Source of the DNA: Allobosea sp. Root483D1 | GTDB taxonomy: Bacteria > Pseudomonadota > Alphaproteobacteria > Rhizobiales > Beijerinckiaceae | Direction of reading: 5' to 3' | Length of the DNA stretch: 64,000 nucleotides | NCBI RefSeq assembly: GCF_001429505.1 | Contig: NZ_LMJW01000018.1 | Location: 306,348 to 370,347, forward strand | Shown here: positions 51,390-63,831 of the stretch, one piece after another | Layout of the letters: the number at the start of each line of letters is the position of its first letter | Numbering within the stretch: the first letter of the stretch is position 1 | The notes under the pieces: model-generated | Told to the model about the DNA's origin: nothing | The model's database searches: none | The model's input: only the letters and a program-made list of their open reading frames with translations | Program-made: the position numbers and the translations under genes

Positions 51390-53591
51390 ATGCTTCTGCG
51401 GCTCGTCGCTGCATTCCTGTTCTGCGGCCTTGCGACCTTTGCCCACGCGCAGCAGCAGGGCGTCGGCTGGAAGAGCGGCCGCGAGGCCGCCGAGATCGAG
51501 CGCAAAATCACGACGCTGATCGGGAAGATGACGCTGGAGGAGAAAGTCGGCCAGCTCCACCTCTCCGGACGCGGCGAGGGCTTCGACGTCAACCAGGTCA
51601 AGGCCGGCCGCATGGGCGCGGTAATGAATTTCGTCGTGCCTCAGGAGGTCCGGCAGGTCCAGGAGGCTGTCAGACAGTCGCGCCTCAAGATCCCGCTGAT
51701 CATCGGCCTCGATGCCGTCCACGGCTTCTCGACCTATTTCCCGCTGCCGCTCGGCCAGGCTGCGAGCTGGAATCCGCAATTGATCGAGCAGGCGGCCTAT
51801 TGGACCGGGCGCGAGGCGCGCGCCGCCGGCGTCAACTGGACCTTCGCGCCGATGGTCGACATCTCGCGCGATCCACGCTGGGGCCGCGTGCTGGAAGGGG
51901 CGGGCGAGGATGCCCATCTCGCCAGCATCATCGCGGCGGCGCGTACCCGCGGCTATCAGCGCGGCGGGGTGGCGGCGAGCGTGAAGCATTTCGTCGGCTA
52001 TGGCGCCGCCGAGGGTGGGCGCGACTACAATTCGACCTGGATCCCGACCAGCCAGCTGCACGATCTGTTCCTGCCGCCGTTCAAGGCCGCCTTCGACGCC
52101 GGCGCGATGACGGCGATGGCGGCGTTCAATGCGCTGAACGGGATGCCGGCCACCGCCCATCGCGGCATGCTGACCGATCTGCTGCGCGGGCAATGGGGTT
52201 TCCGCGGCTTTGTCACCTCGGATTTCGGCTCGATCACCGAGCTGCGGCTGCACGGCATCGCCAAGGACGACGCGGAAGCGGCGCGCAAGGCGCTGCTCGC
52301 CGGCATCGACATGGACATGATGGGCGACGTCTACCACAAGCACCTTGCCAATGAGGTGAAGGCCGGCCGCGTGCCGGTGAAGGCGCTCGACGAGGCCGTC
52401 CGGCGCGTGCTGCGGGTCAAGTACCATCTCGGCCTGTTCGAGCAGCCGGATGTCGATGTCGCCGCGGCGCCCTCCCTGATGCAGACCGAGGAAGCCCGCA
52501 AGGTCGCGCGGCAGGCGGCGCGCGAGGGCGTGATCCTGCTCCGGAACGACAAGCAGACGCTGCCGATCGCGCCGGCCGTCAAATCGGTCGCGGTGATCGG
52601 CGCCATGGCCGTGCCGGAGGACGAACGGGTCTGGACCGATCCGGCCGGCCTCGGCCGCCGCGTCGTGCAGCCTCTGCCGGAGGCGCTGCGCGAGCAACTG
52701 CCCTCCGATGTCACGGTCGCCTACGAGCCCGCCTTCGCCAAGGCCTGTGGCACCGAGTTCAAGGACAAGGACGCCGCCGTGAAGGCGGCCGCGACCGCCG
52801 ACCTCGTCGTCGCTATGCTCGGCGAGGATTGCGAGTTCATGGGCGAGGGCGCCTCGCGCACCGATCTTGGCTTGCCCGGCGTGCAGCAGGAGCTGCTCGA
52901 GGCATTGGTCAAGACCGGCAAGCCGGTTGTGCTGGTGCTGGCGACCGCGCGGCCGCTGGTCCTCACCTGGGCGGACAAGAACGTCGCTGCCATCGTGCAG
53001 ACCTTCCATGGCGGCACCGAGGGGCGCGCCGCGATCGCCGAGGTTCTGGCCGGCAAGGTCAATCCGGCGGGGCGGACGCCGATGAGCTTTCCGCGCTCGG
53101 TCGGGCAGATCCCGGTCTATTACGACCAGCTGCCGACGGGGCGGCCGCAGAAGATCCGCCAGCGCTACGAGTCGATCTACATGGACGAGGCCAACGAGGC
53201 GCTCTACCCGTTCGGTTTCGGCCTGTCCTATAGCCGCTTCGCCTATGCCAATCCGCGCGTGACGAACGCAAGGGTGCCGTTCAATGGCGCGACCGAGGTT
53301 GCTGTCGACGTGACCAATCAGGGGGATCGCGACGGCCAGGAGGTGGTACAGCTTTATATCCGCCAGCCGGTGGCCGAGCGCTCGCGGCCGCTGCGGCTGC
53401 TCAAGGGTTTCGACAAGGTCTCGCTCAAGGCCGGCGAGACGCGGACGGTGCGGTTCAAGCTGGAGGGCAAGGCTCTGGGCGGCCATGACGATGCCGGCCG
53501 CTATCAGTTCGATCCGGGTATCGTGGAGGTTTACCTGGGTGGTTCTTCACTCGCCACGGTAAAGATACAATTCGAATTGACGAAGCCTTGA
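51390..53591 (+). CDS. bglX: periplasmic GH3 beta-glucosidase (BglX type)
   Basis: A 733-residue glycoside hydrolase family 3 enzyme with signal peptide MLLRLVAAFLFCGLATFAHA. The N-terminal barrel has AVHGFSTYFPLPLGQAASWN, substrate residues in ASVKHFVGYG and the nucleophile Asp in GFVTSDFGSITEL. The C-terminal sandwich and a fibronectin-III-like domain (GQEVVQLYIRQPVAERSRP) follow, the usual BglX layout. It releases glucose from beta-linked oligosaccharides in the periplasm. No adjacent sugar transporter or regulator is seen. Confidence 0.95.
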   Translation: MLLRLVAAFLFCGLATFAHAQQQGVGWKSGREAAEIERKITTLIGKMTLEEKVGQLHLSGRGEGFDVNQVKAGRMGAVMNFVVPQEVRQVQEAVRQSRLKIPLIIGLDAVHGFSTYFPLPLGQAASWNPQLIEQAAYWTGREARAAGVNWTFAPMVDISRDPRWGRVLEGAGEDAHLASIIAAARTRGYQRGGVAASVKHFVGYGAAEGGRDYNSTWIPTSQLHDLFLPPFKAAFDAGAMTAMAAFNALNGMPATAHRGMLTDLLRGQWGFRGFVTSDFGSITELRLHGIAKDDAEAARKALLAGIDMDMMGDVYHKHLANEVKAGRVPVKALDEAVRRVLRVKYHLGLFEQPDVDVAAAPSLMQTEEARKVARQAAREGVILLRNDKQTLPIAPAVKSVAVIGAMAVPEDERVWTDPAGLGRRVVQPLPEALREQLPSDVTVAYEPAFAKACGTEFKDKDAAVKAAATADLVVAMLGEDCEFMGEGASRTDLGLPGVQQELLEALVKTGKPVVLVLATARPLVLTWADKNVAAIVQTFHGGTEGRAAIAEVLAGKVNPAGRTPMSFPRSVGQIPVYYDQLPTGRPQKIRQRYESIYMDEANEALYPFGFGLSYSRFAYANPRVTNARVPFNGATEVAVDVTNQGDRDGQEVVQLYIRQPVAERSRPLRLLKGFDKVSLKAGETRTVRFKLEGKALGGHDDAGRYQFDPGIVEVYLGGSSLATVKIQFELTKP

Positions 53592-53727
53592 CCGGACGTA
53601 ACGGAAACTGCCGCCGCTTTCATCTCGACAAGCTTGCGTTTTCGGTCAATCCTTCCGGTGCGGGGCCTTCTCGACGTTGTTGCCGAGGGGCTCCGTTGCG
53701 ACCACGGATGCTCCAAGGGATGCGGCG

Positions 53728-53931
53728 ATGGCGACCGGAACCGTCAAATGGTTCAATACCGAGAAGGGCTACGGCTTCATTCAGCCTGCCGATGGCGGCA
53801 AGGATGTGTTCGTGCACATCACTGCCGTCAAGGAAGCAGGCCTGATGTCCCTGACCGAGGGACAGAAGCTCTCCTTCGACCTGAAGACCGAACGCGGCAA
53901 GACCGCGGCGGGTGACCTGAAGCTGCTCTGA
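53728..53931 (+). CDS. cold-shock protein (CspA family)
   Basis: A 67-residue single cold-shock domain: RNP-1 GYGFIQP and RNP-2 VFVHITAV, with WFN at the start for nucleic-acid stacking. It binds single-stranded RNA or DNA, acting as an RNA chaperone. AAGGGA lies 7 bases before ATG; the frame extends upstream but the family starts at MATGTVKWF. The 136-base leader after bglX would hold its own promoter. A small AGCTGCT/AGCAGCT hairpin overlaps the stop, without a T-run. Confidence 0.95.
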   Translation: MATGTVKWFNTEKGYGFIQPADGGKDVFVHITAVKEAGLMSLTEGQKLSFDLKTERGKTAAGDLKLL

Positions 53932-53945
53932 ACGTAGCAGCTGGC

Positions 53946-54590
53946 ATGATAGGGGTGACGAAGGCTGCGCCTGCGGCGGTGAAGACTGCGCCCAAAGCCG
54001 GCAGGCTCGTCGCCACATTGACAACCGGCCCTGACCGGCAGGGTAGCCCCGCGTTCGTGACAACGCGCGCTGCCACCCTTGTTTGCGACCTCCTCGGCAT
54101 TCCCGGTGATCTCCACCACGGGCCATCGCGCCGCGCCGGTGCCCGCGAGCCCTGGCTGCCGCGCGGGACGGTGATCCGAAACGACCGCCAAATCTCCGCG
54201 CTCGGCCTCGACGAACTCGCAGAGATTGCCGGACGCCTCGGCCTGCCGGCGCTGGAGCCGGAATGGCTCGGCGGCAATCTCCTGATCGACGGCATCGCCG
54301 ATTTCTCGCGGCTGGCGCCGGGCAGCCGGCTCGCCTTCGGCGGCAATTGGGGCGGCAAGGGGCGCTTCGACGGCGGCGCAGTGCTGTGCGTCGAAGCCTA
54401 CAACGCGCCCTGCCGGCAGGCGGGCCGGGCGGTTGCCGCGATGGCGAGTGATGCCGCGCTGGAGTTCGCCTTCGTGAAGGCGGCGGCCGGCTTGCGCGGG
54501 CTCGTGCTCAGCGTCGACCGTGCCGGACGAGTGGCGCCGGGCGATGCGGTGATCGTCCTGCCGCCGGTCACTGCAGGTCAGCGGGCGTAG
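53946..54590 (+). CDS. MOSC-domain protein
   Basis: A 214-residue protein with the MOSC (molybdenum cofactor sulfurase C-terminal) fold: DLHHGPSRRAGAREPWLPRGT, LDELAEIAGRLGLPALEPEWLGGNLLI, and the conserved Cys in VEAYNAPCRQAGRAV. MOSC proteins carry sulfur or bind molybdenum cofactor. The start MIGVTKAAP is 14 bases after the cold-shock gene; a later start is possible because the first 20 residues look unstructured. Its end overlaps the convergent transporter gene by 13 bases. Confidence 0.85.
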   Translation: MIGVTKAAPAAVKTAPKAGRLVATLTTGPDRQGSPAFVTTRAATLVCDLLGIPGDLHHGPSRRAGAREPWLPRGTVIRNDRQISALGLDELAEIAGRLGLPALEPEWLGGNLLIDGIADFSRLAPGSRLAFGGNWGGKGRFDGGAVLCVEAYNAPCRQAGRAVAAMASDAALEFAFVKAAAGLRGLVLSVDRAGRVAPGDAVIVLPPVTAGQRA

Positions 54591-55441
54591 CGCCGGGCAC
54601 CCGCGACGCAGAGGACGACGGCGGCCGAGGTCGCGACCATCTGCCAGCCGACGGTCTCGCCGAGCAGCAGTCCGGCGAGCGCCAGGCCGAAGAAGGGCTG
54701 CAGCAATTGCAGCTGTCCGACGGCGGCGATGCCGCCCTGGACCAGGCCGCGATACCAGAAGACGAAGCCGATCAGCATGCTGAACAGCGAGACATAGGCG
54801 AGGCCGAGCCAGGCACCGCTGCCGACCTGCCCGAACGACGCCGGCAGCGTCAGCAGCGTCAGGCCGGCCATGATCGGCAGCGACAGCACCAGCGCCCAGG
54901 AGATTACCTGCCAGCCACCGAGATGGCGCGAGAGGCGCGCGCCCTCGGCATAGCCGAGACCACAGATGATGATCGCGGCGAGCATTAGGAGGTCTCCCAC
55001 CGGGGAGGCGGCGATCCCTTGCGTCCAGGCGAAGCCGACGACGCAGAGGCTGCCGAGGATGGCGAAGAGCCAGAAGGCAGGCCGGGGCCGCTCGCCGCCG
55101 CGCAGCACCCCGAAGATCGCGGTCGCGAGCGGCAGAAGACCGACGAAGACGATCGAATGGGCGGAGGTGACGTGCTTCAACGCGAGTGCGGTGAGCAGCG
55201 GGAAGCCGACGACGACGCAAAGCGCGACGACGGCGAGTGGCACGAGGTCGGCGGCGGCGGGCCGCTTCTGGCGCAGGGCGAGCAGCAAAGCGAGCCCGAG
55301 CAAGCCGGCGATGGCGGCTCGTGCGACGGTCAGGAACACCGGGTCGAAATCGGCGACGGCGACGCGCGTCGCCGGCAGCGAGCCGCTGAAGATGACGACG
55401 CCGATGAAGCCGTTGAGCAGGCCGTTCGCAGTCTTGTCCAT
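54578..55441 (-). CDS. EamA/DMT-family transporter
   Basis: A 287-residue membrane protein with ten hydrophobic segments arranged as two EamA repeats (FIGVVIFSGSLPATRVAV at the start; YAEGARLSRHLGGWQVISWA at the second repeat). Members export amino acids or metabolites. ATG at 55441 follows a strong AGGAGG. It diverges from a MocR-type regulator, a frequent arrangement in which the regulator controls the transporter. Confidence 0.92.
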   Translation of the reverse strand: MDKTANGLLNGFIGVVIFSGSLPATRVAVADFDPVFLTVARAAIAGLLGLALLLALRQKRPAAADLVPLAVVALCVVVGFPLLTALALKHVTSAHSIVFVGLLPLATAIFGVLRGGERPRPAFWLFAILGSLCVVGFAWTQGIAASPVGDLLMLAAIIICGLGYAEGARLSRHLGGWQVISWALVLSLPIMAGLTLLTLPASFGQVGSGAWLGLAYVSLFSMLIGFVFWYRGLVQGGIAAVGQLQLLQPFFGLALAGLLLGETVGWQMVATSAAVVLCVAGARRYAR

Positions 55442-55503
55442 GATACCTCCTGAGGCTGGCCTGCATGCGGCGAGGGCGCTCAGATTTCCAGAGACAGTCC
55501 AGT

Positions 55504-55521
55504 ACAGTTCGGGCAAACTGT
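55504..55521. promoter_or_regulatory. candidate MocR operator
   Basis: ACAGTT-N6-AACTGT is a perfect inverted repeat 4 bases before the MocR start. AGTACAG at 55501 recurs at 55537 as a direct repeat, the half-site spacing often seen with MocR regulators. Confidence 0.5.
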
Positions 55522-55525
55522 CCGG

Positions 55526-56950
55526 ATGCTGGAAGCAGTACAGGTTAAGGAATCAGCTGGTTCCGCGGCTGCCGCCGACACGCTGGTCGGGCGCGTCATG
55601 GCGACGATCCGGCAGCGGATCGCCGGGCGAACGCTGGCGCCGGGCGCCAAGCTGCCCTCGATCCGCGGTCTCGCCGTGAGCATGGGCGTGTCGAAATCGA
55701 CGGTGGTCGAGGCCTATGAGCGGCTGGCGGCGGAAGGCGCGATCCAGGCGCGGCGTGGGTCGGGCTTCTATGTCCGGCGTCTGCCGCCGCTCTCGCTCGC
55801 CGATGCCGCACCAAGGCTCGACCGGGCCATCGATCCGCTCTGGCTCTCCCGGCAATCACTCGAAGCAGGTGTCGGGAGTCTGCGGGCCGGATGCGGCTGG
55901 CTGCCGCCCGACTGGATGCCGGAGGCCTCGATCCGCCAGGCGCTGCGCCGGCTCAGCCGGGCCGAGGTCGGGACATTGGCCGAATACGGCACGCCGCTCG
56001 GCCTGCCGGCGCTGCGCCATCTGCTGGCCCATCGCCTGGCCGAACGCGGCGTCGAGGCTTCGCCGGATCAGATCATCCTGACCGAGTCGGGCACGCAGGC
56101 CATCGACCTTGTCTGCCGCTTCCTGCTCGAGCCCGGCGATACGGTGCTGGTCGACGACCCCTGCTATTTCAACTTTCATGCGCTGCTGCGCGCTCACCGG
56201 GTGAAGATCGTCGGCGTGCCCTATACGCCTTCGGGGCCAGATCTTGGTCTCTTCGCACAGGCGCTGACCGAGCACCGGCCGCGGCTCTATGTCACCAATT
56301 CCGCACTGCATAACCCGACCGGCGCGACGCTCTCGGCCGCGACCGCGCATCGCCTGCTCAAGCTGGCCGAGCAGGCTGGGCTGACCATCGTCGAGGACGA
56401 TATCTTCGGGGATATCGAGCCGGAGGTGGCGCCGAGGCTCGCCGGGCTCGATGGGCTGGAACGGGTGATCCAGATCGGTAGCTTCTCCAAGACGCTCTCG
56501 GCTTCGGTGCGCTGCGGGTACATCGCGGCGCGGCGCGACTGGGTCGAGGGCCTAGTCGATCTCAAGGTCGCGCTCTCCTTCGGCGGCGGGCGCCTTGCGG
56601 CCGAACTGGTACTCGACCTGTTGAAGGACGGCAGCTATCGCCGGCATGTGGAGGCGCTGCGGCAGCGCCTGGGGCGGGCCATGGCGGAGACGCGCGGCCG
56701 GCTCGCCGCGCTCGGCATCGAACCCTGGCTGACGCCGCGCGGCGGGATGTTCCTGTGGTGCCGGCTGCCGGGCGAGCTCGACGCGGCGGCGATCGCGCGG
56801 CATGCGCTGGGCGAGGGCATCGTGCTCGCGCCGGGCAATGCCTTCAGCCTGTCGCAGACCGCTAGGCATTTCATGCGCTTCAACGTGGCGCAGGCCGCCG
56901 ATCCACGGATTTTCACCGTGCTGCGCGAGGCGATGCGGGCGGCGGGATGA
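55526..56950 (+). CDS. MocR-type regulator (GntR domain fused to aminotransferase)
   Basis: A 474-residue fusion: winged helix-turn-helix (LPSIRGLAVSMGVSKSTVVEAYERLAAEG region) and a fold-type I aminotransferase-like domain. PLP residues include the Asn in NSALHNPTGATLS, Asp in IVEDDIFGDIE and the Schiff-base Lys in IGSFSKTLSASVRCGY. MocR proteins sense PLP or amino acids and regulate neighbours; the divergent EamA transporter is the probable target. No ribosome binding site precedes ATG at 55526, so leaderless translation or a later start (Met 25) is possible. Confidence 0.9.
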   Translation: MLEAVQVKESAGSAAAADTLVGRVMATIRQRIAGRTLAPGAKLPSIRGLAVSMGVSKSTVVEAYERLAAEGAIQARRGSGFYVRRLPPLSLADAAPRLDRAIDPLWLSRQSLEAGVGSLRAGCGWLPPDWMPEASIRQALRRLSRAEVGTLAEYGTPLGLPALRHLLAHRLAERGVEASPDQIILTESGTQAIDLVCRFLLEPGDTVLVDDPCYFNFHALLRAHRVKIVGVPYTPSGPDLGLFAQALTEHRPRLYVTNSALHNPTGATLSAATAHRLLKLAEQAGLTIVEDDIFGDIEPEVAPRLAGLDGLERVIQIGSFSKTLSASVRCGYIAARRDWVEGLVDLKVALSFGGGRLAAELVLDLLKDGSYRRHVEALRQRLGRAMAETRGRLAALGIEPWLTPRGGMFLWCRLPGELDAAAIARHALGEGIVLAPGNAFSLSQTARHFMRFNVAQAADPRIFTVLREAMRAAG

Positions 56951-56971
56951 TTGCAATCGAGGGCGCGGGGA

Positions 56972-56996
56972 ACCCCTCTCCCGCGTGGAGAGGGGT
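56972..56996. repeat. short perfect hairpin element
   Basis: ACCCCTCTCC pairs over all 10 bases with GGAGAGGGGT across the loop CGCGT. It lies 22 bases after the MocR stop and could act as its terminator, but no T-run follows. CCCCTCTCC/GGAGAGGGG hairpins are common small repeats in Rhizobiales intergenic DNA. Confidence 0.6.
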
Positions 56997-57072
56997 AAGG
57001 TGCGTTTGTTTCATCCGTCGGTGTCGACTGGAATATCGGACACAACAGGCTTGCATCTCACCCCTGTCTGAC

Positions 57073-57094
57073 ATAAAGATATCTTTATATCTTT
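57073..57094. promoter_or_regulatory. double palindromic operator upstream of the sahR-like/metF/metH operon
   Basis: Two palindromes overlap. ATAAAGATATCTTTAT (57073-57088) is perfect, and AAAGATAT-CTTT-ATATCTTT (57075-57094) is perfect with a 4-base centre. They lie 25 bases before the ArsR-type gene, a typical autoregulatory place. AT-rich composition contrasts with the surrounding GC-rich DNA. Confidence 0.8.
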
Positions 57095-57118
57095 CACAGA
57101 ATTTCGAGGTGCTCGCAG

Positions 57119-58132
57119 GTGACCCGCCGCTTCCACCATTCGCTGCCGACCCTGCTGGCCTGCCTGCGCGCGGCGGGCGAGGAGACGCGCCTGCGAATCC
57201 TGGCGCTGCTGGCGGAAGGCGAACTCTCGGTTTCCGACCTCACCGACATTCTCGGCCAGTCGCAGCCGCGCATCTCGCGCCATCTCAAATTGATGGCGGA
57301 AGCCGGTTTGCTGCGCCGCTCGCGCGAGGGCGCCTTCGCTTTCTTCCGGCTCGACGATGCGACGCCCGGGGGCGCATTGGCGCTGACGCTCGCCCGCGAT
57401 CTCGATCCTGCCAACCCGGTTCTGGCGGCTGATCGCGAACGCCTCACCGCCGTGCGTGCAGCCCGGGCAGCGACAGCGCAATCCTATTTCGCCAATGTCG
57501 CGCGCGAATGGGACCAGTTGCGCTCGCTGCATGTGCCAGACGCCGCCGTGGAGGCGGCGGTCGAGGCCGCAGTTGGCGAGACGCCGCTGCAGGCGCTGCT
57601 TGATCTCGGCACCGGCACCGGGCGGATGCTGGAGCGCCTTGCGCCCAAGGCCACCCGCGCGGTCGGCGTCGATGCCAGCCATGCCATGCTGGCGGTGGCG
57701 CGCGCCAATCTGGAGAAGGCGGGGCTGTCGCGGGTCGAGCTTCGGCAGGGCGACATCTACGCGCTGCCTTTCGCGCGCGGTTCCTTCGATCTGGTGATCG
57801 TGCACCAAGTGCTGCATTTCCTCGACGATCCGGCGCGTGCGCTGCGCGAGGCCGCGGCGCTGCTGTCGCCCGGCGGGAGGCTGATCCTGGTCGATTTCGC
57901 GCCGCACGAGATGGAATTCCTGCGGACCGAGCACGCCCATCGCCGGCTCGGCTTCGAGAAGGACGAGATCGTCGCCTGGTTCGCCGAAGCCGGCCTCGAC
58001 TGCGATCTTGCCGAAGAGATCACTGCCGCCGATGGCGCTAGCGGCCAGCTCGGCGTCATGCTCTGGCGTGGGCGCGACCGGCGCCTCCAGGGCGATTTTC
58101 CGATTCGTCAGTTCGATCGTGAGGTTGCGTGA
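57119..58132 (+). CDS. ArsR-type regulator fused to a SAM-dependent methyltransferase domain (SahR-like)
   Basis: A 337-residue protein starting at GTG. Residues about 8-90 form an ArsR winged helix (AAGEETRLRILALLAEGELSV, QPRISRHLKLM) without obvious metal-binding cysteines; residues about 140-330 form a class I methyltransferase domain (LLDLGTGTGRMLERL, GDIYALPFARGSFDLVI). Regulators of this build (SahR) sense S-adenosylhomocysteine and control the methionine cycle in Proteobacteria. The operon here continues with metF and metH, and a twin palindrome precedes it, so the role is well supported by context; activity of the enzyme domain is unknown. Confidence 0.88.
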   Translation: MTRRFHHSLPTLLACLRAAGEETRLRILALLAEGELSVSDLTDILGQSQPRISRHLKLMAEAGLLRRSREGAFAFFRLDDATPGGALALTLARDLDPANPVLAADRERLTAVRAARAATAQSYFANVAREWDQLRSLHVPDAAVEAAVEAAVGETPLQALLDLGTGTGRMLERLAPKATRAVGVDASHAMLAVARANLEKAGLSRVELRQGDIYALPFARGSFDLVIVHQVLHFLDDPARALREAAALLSPGGRLILVDFAPHEMEFLRTEHAHRRLGFEKDEIVAWFAEAGLDCDLAEEITAADGASGQLGVMLWRGRDRRLQGDFPIRQFDREVA

Positions 58133-59043
58133 TGAACGCGTTCCGTCCCAGCCGCCACGGCTCGCGCCGCCCGCGCGTCTCCTTCGAGTTCTTCCCGCCG
58201 AAGAACGAGGATATGGAGGTCAGCCTCTGGGAGAGCGTGCGCCGGCTCGAGCCGCTCGGACCGGCCTTCGTCTCGGTGACCTATGGCGCCGGCGGCTCGA
58301 CCCGCGAGCGCACCCACAACACCGTCAAGCGCATGATCGACGAGACTGGCCTGAAGCCGGCGGCGCATCTGACCTGCGTCTCCGCCTCCTGCGCCGAGGT
58401 CGATGATGTCATCCGTTCCTATTGGGCGGCGGGCGTGCGCCATATCGTGGCGCTGCGCGGCGACCCGGCCGGCGGGCTCGGCACCACCTACGAGCCGCAC
58501 TCCGAGGGCTATCACCAGACCTCGGACCTGGTCGAAGGCATCCGCAAGATCGGCGATTTCGAGGTCACCGTATCCGCCTATCCGGAGAAGCATCCCGAGG
58601 CTGCCTCGCTCGACGCGGATATCGACGCGCTCAAGAAGAAGGTCGATGCCGGCGCGACCCGGGCGATCACCCAGTTCTTCTTCGATAACGACGTCTATTT
58701 CCGCTATCTCGACAAGGTCCGCTCGCGCGGCATCGAGATCCCGATCCTGCCCGGCATCGTGCCGGTGCAGAACTTCAAGCAGACCGCCGGATTTGCCCGC
58801 AGGACCGGGGCGAGCGTGCCGCAATGGCTGGCCGACCGCTTCGAGGGGCTGGAGGACGATCCGGCGACGCGCCGGCTGGTCGCCGCCGCCGTCTGCGCCG
58901 AGCAGGTGCTCGACCTGATCGATCGCGGCGTCTCCGACCTGCACTTCTACACGATGAACAAGGCCGACCTGGTCTATGCGATCTGCCATCTCGTCGGCCT
59001 GAAGCCGGAGAAGGCGCAGGCGCAGCAGGTGGCGGCGGAGTAG
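58132..59043 (+). CDS. metF: 5,10-methylenetetrahydrofolate reductase
   Basis: A 303-residue TIM-barrel flavoprotein: [40 protein letters not shown] and [17 protein letters not shown] are MetF signatures. It reduces methylene-THF to methyl-THF, the methyl donor for MetH encoded next. ATG at 58132 overlaps the regulator stop by one base, and metH begins 4 bases after its stop. Confidence 0.97.
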   Translation: MNAFRPSRHGSRRPRVSFEFFPPKNEDMEVSLWESVRRLEPLGPAFVSVTYGAGGSTRERTHNTVKRMIDETGLKPAAHLTCVSASCAEVDDVIRSYWAAGVRHIVALRGDPAGGLGTTYEPHSEGYHQTSDLVEGIRKIGDFEVTVSAYPEKHPEAASLDADIDALKKKVDAGATRAITQFFFDNDVYFRYLDKVRSRGIEIPILPGIVPVQNFKQTAGFARRTGASVPQWLADRFEGLEDDPATRRLVAAAVCAEQVLDLIDRGVSDLHFYTMNKADLVYAICHLVGLKPEKAQAQQVAAE

Positions 59044-59047
59044 ACTG

Positions 59048-62800
<3,753 letters not shown>

Positions 62801-62826
62801 GGCGCCTCGCTGCGAGCGCGGCGAGG

Positions 62827-63714
62827 TCACGCGGCCAGGAATTCCTCGGCCGCGAAGTCGACGAAGGCTCGCAATTTGGGCGAGGCGTAGCGGCTGGCAG
62901 GCCACATCAGGCTGAGCTTCGTCTGCACCTCGACATAGCTGTCGAGGATGCTGACGAGCGAGCCCCGCTGCAATTGCGCTGCGACCGACAGGTCGGGAAC
63001 ACAGGCGATACCGAGCCCGCTTTCGGCGAGGCCGATCTGCGCTTCGAGCGCGTTCGTCACGACGCTGATCGGCATGTCGATCTGCACGGGCTCGCCATTC
63101 CTGGACAAGGGCCATTGGTCGAGCTTTCCCGTGGAGGCATAGCGATAAACCAGGCGGGAATGCCGAGCGAGATCTTCCGGCGTTTCCGGCGTTCCCATCT
63201 GGCGGAAATAGTCCGGCGATCCGACAATCGGCCGGCGGAAATAGCCGAGCGTTCGGGTCATCAGCCTGGAATCGGCATGTTCTCCCGTGCGGATCACGAC
63301 ATCGAAACCCTCGCCGATCACATCGACTATCCGGTCGGTGGCATCCAGCTCCAGCTCAACCTCGGGGTAACGTCGTTTGAATGCGGCGAGTTTCGCCATC
63401 GGCATCATGCTCATCGACGGCAGACTGACACGCAACCTGCCTTGCGGTGCCACCTGGCTCTGCGACAGTTCGAGCTCGGCGGCCTCATATTCACAGAGAA
63501 TGCGCCGGCAGCGTTCGAGGAAGATCGCGCCCTCCGGCGTCAGTGTGACGCTGCGAGTCGAACGGTGGAACAGCCTTGCGCCAAGCCGATCCTCCAGACG
63601 CGCCACGGCCTTGCTGACCGCCGATGCCGAGATGCCGAGCTTGCGGCCGGCTTCGGTGAAGCCACCGGCATCAGCCGCATGCACAAAGGCGAAGAGCGCT
63701 CCAAGGCTGTCCAT
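62827..63714 (-). CDS. LysR-type transcriptional regulator
   Basis: A 295-residue regulator with helix-turn-helix (GGFTEAGRKLGISASAVSKA) and effector domain. GAGGGA lies 7 bases before ATG at 63714; ATG at 63729 lacks one. The first residues MDSLGALFAFVHAADAGGF and the RLFHRSTRSVTLT segment are typical of the CrgA/DsdC-like branch controlling divergent transporters. It diverges from an MFS gene across 117 bases. No clear operator palindrome was found. Confidence 0.92.
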   Translation of the reverse strand: MDSLGALFAFVHAADAGGFTEAGRKLGISASAVSKAVARLEDRLGARLFHRSTRSVTLTPEGAIFLERCRRILCEYEAAELELSQSQVAPQGRLRVSLPSMSMMPMAKLAAFKRRYPEVELELDATDRIVDVIGEGFDVVIRTGEHADSRLMTRTLGYFRRPIVGSPDYFRQMGTPETPEDLARHSRLVYRYASTGKLDQWPLSRNGEPVQIDMPISVVTNALEAQIGLAESGLGIACVPDLSVAAQLQRGSLVSILDSYVEVQTKLSLMWPASRYASPKLRAFVDFAAEEFLAA

Positions 63715-63831
63715 GTCGCGATCCCTCATGCATGACGGAAATGTCCAAAGTATTGTGAATTGTGTCCTGTTTTTCGGTCATTGGGAACCGGCTACCTCAA
63801 GCGCCGACACATCTTTGAAAGCGCTCCGCCC

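Noticed and set aside
56951..57118. Possible SAH or cobalamin riboswitch upstream of metF-metH
   Set aside because: No conserved riboswitch core could be drawn; the visible structures are a short repeat hairpin and the DNA palindromes next to an ArsR-type regulator.
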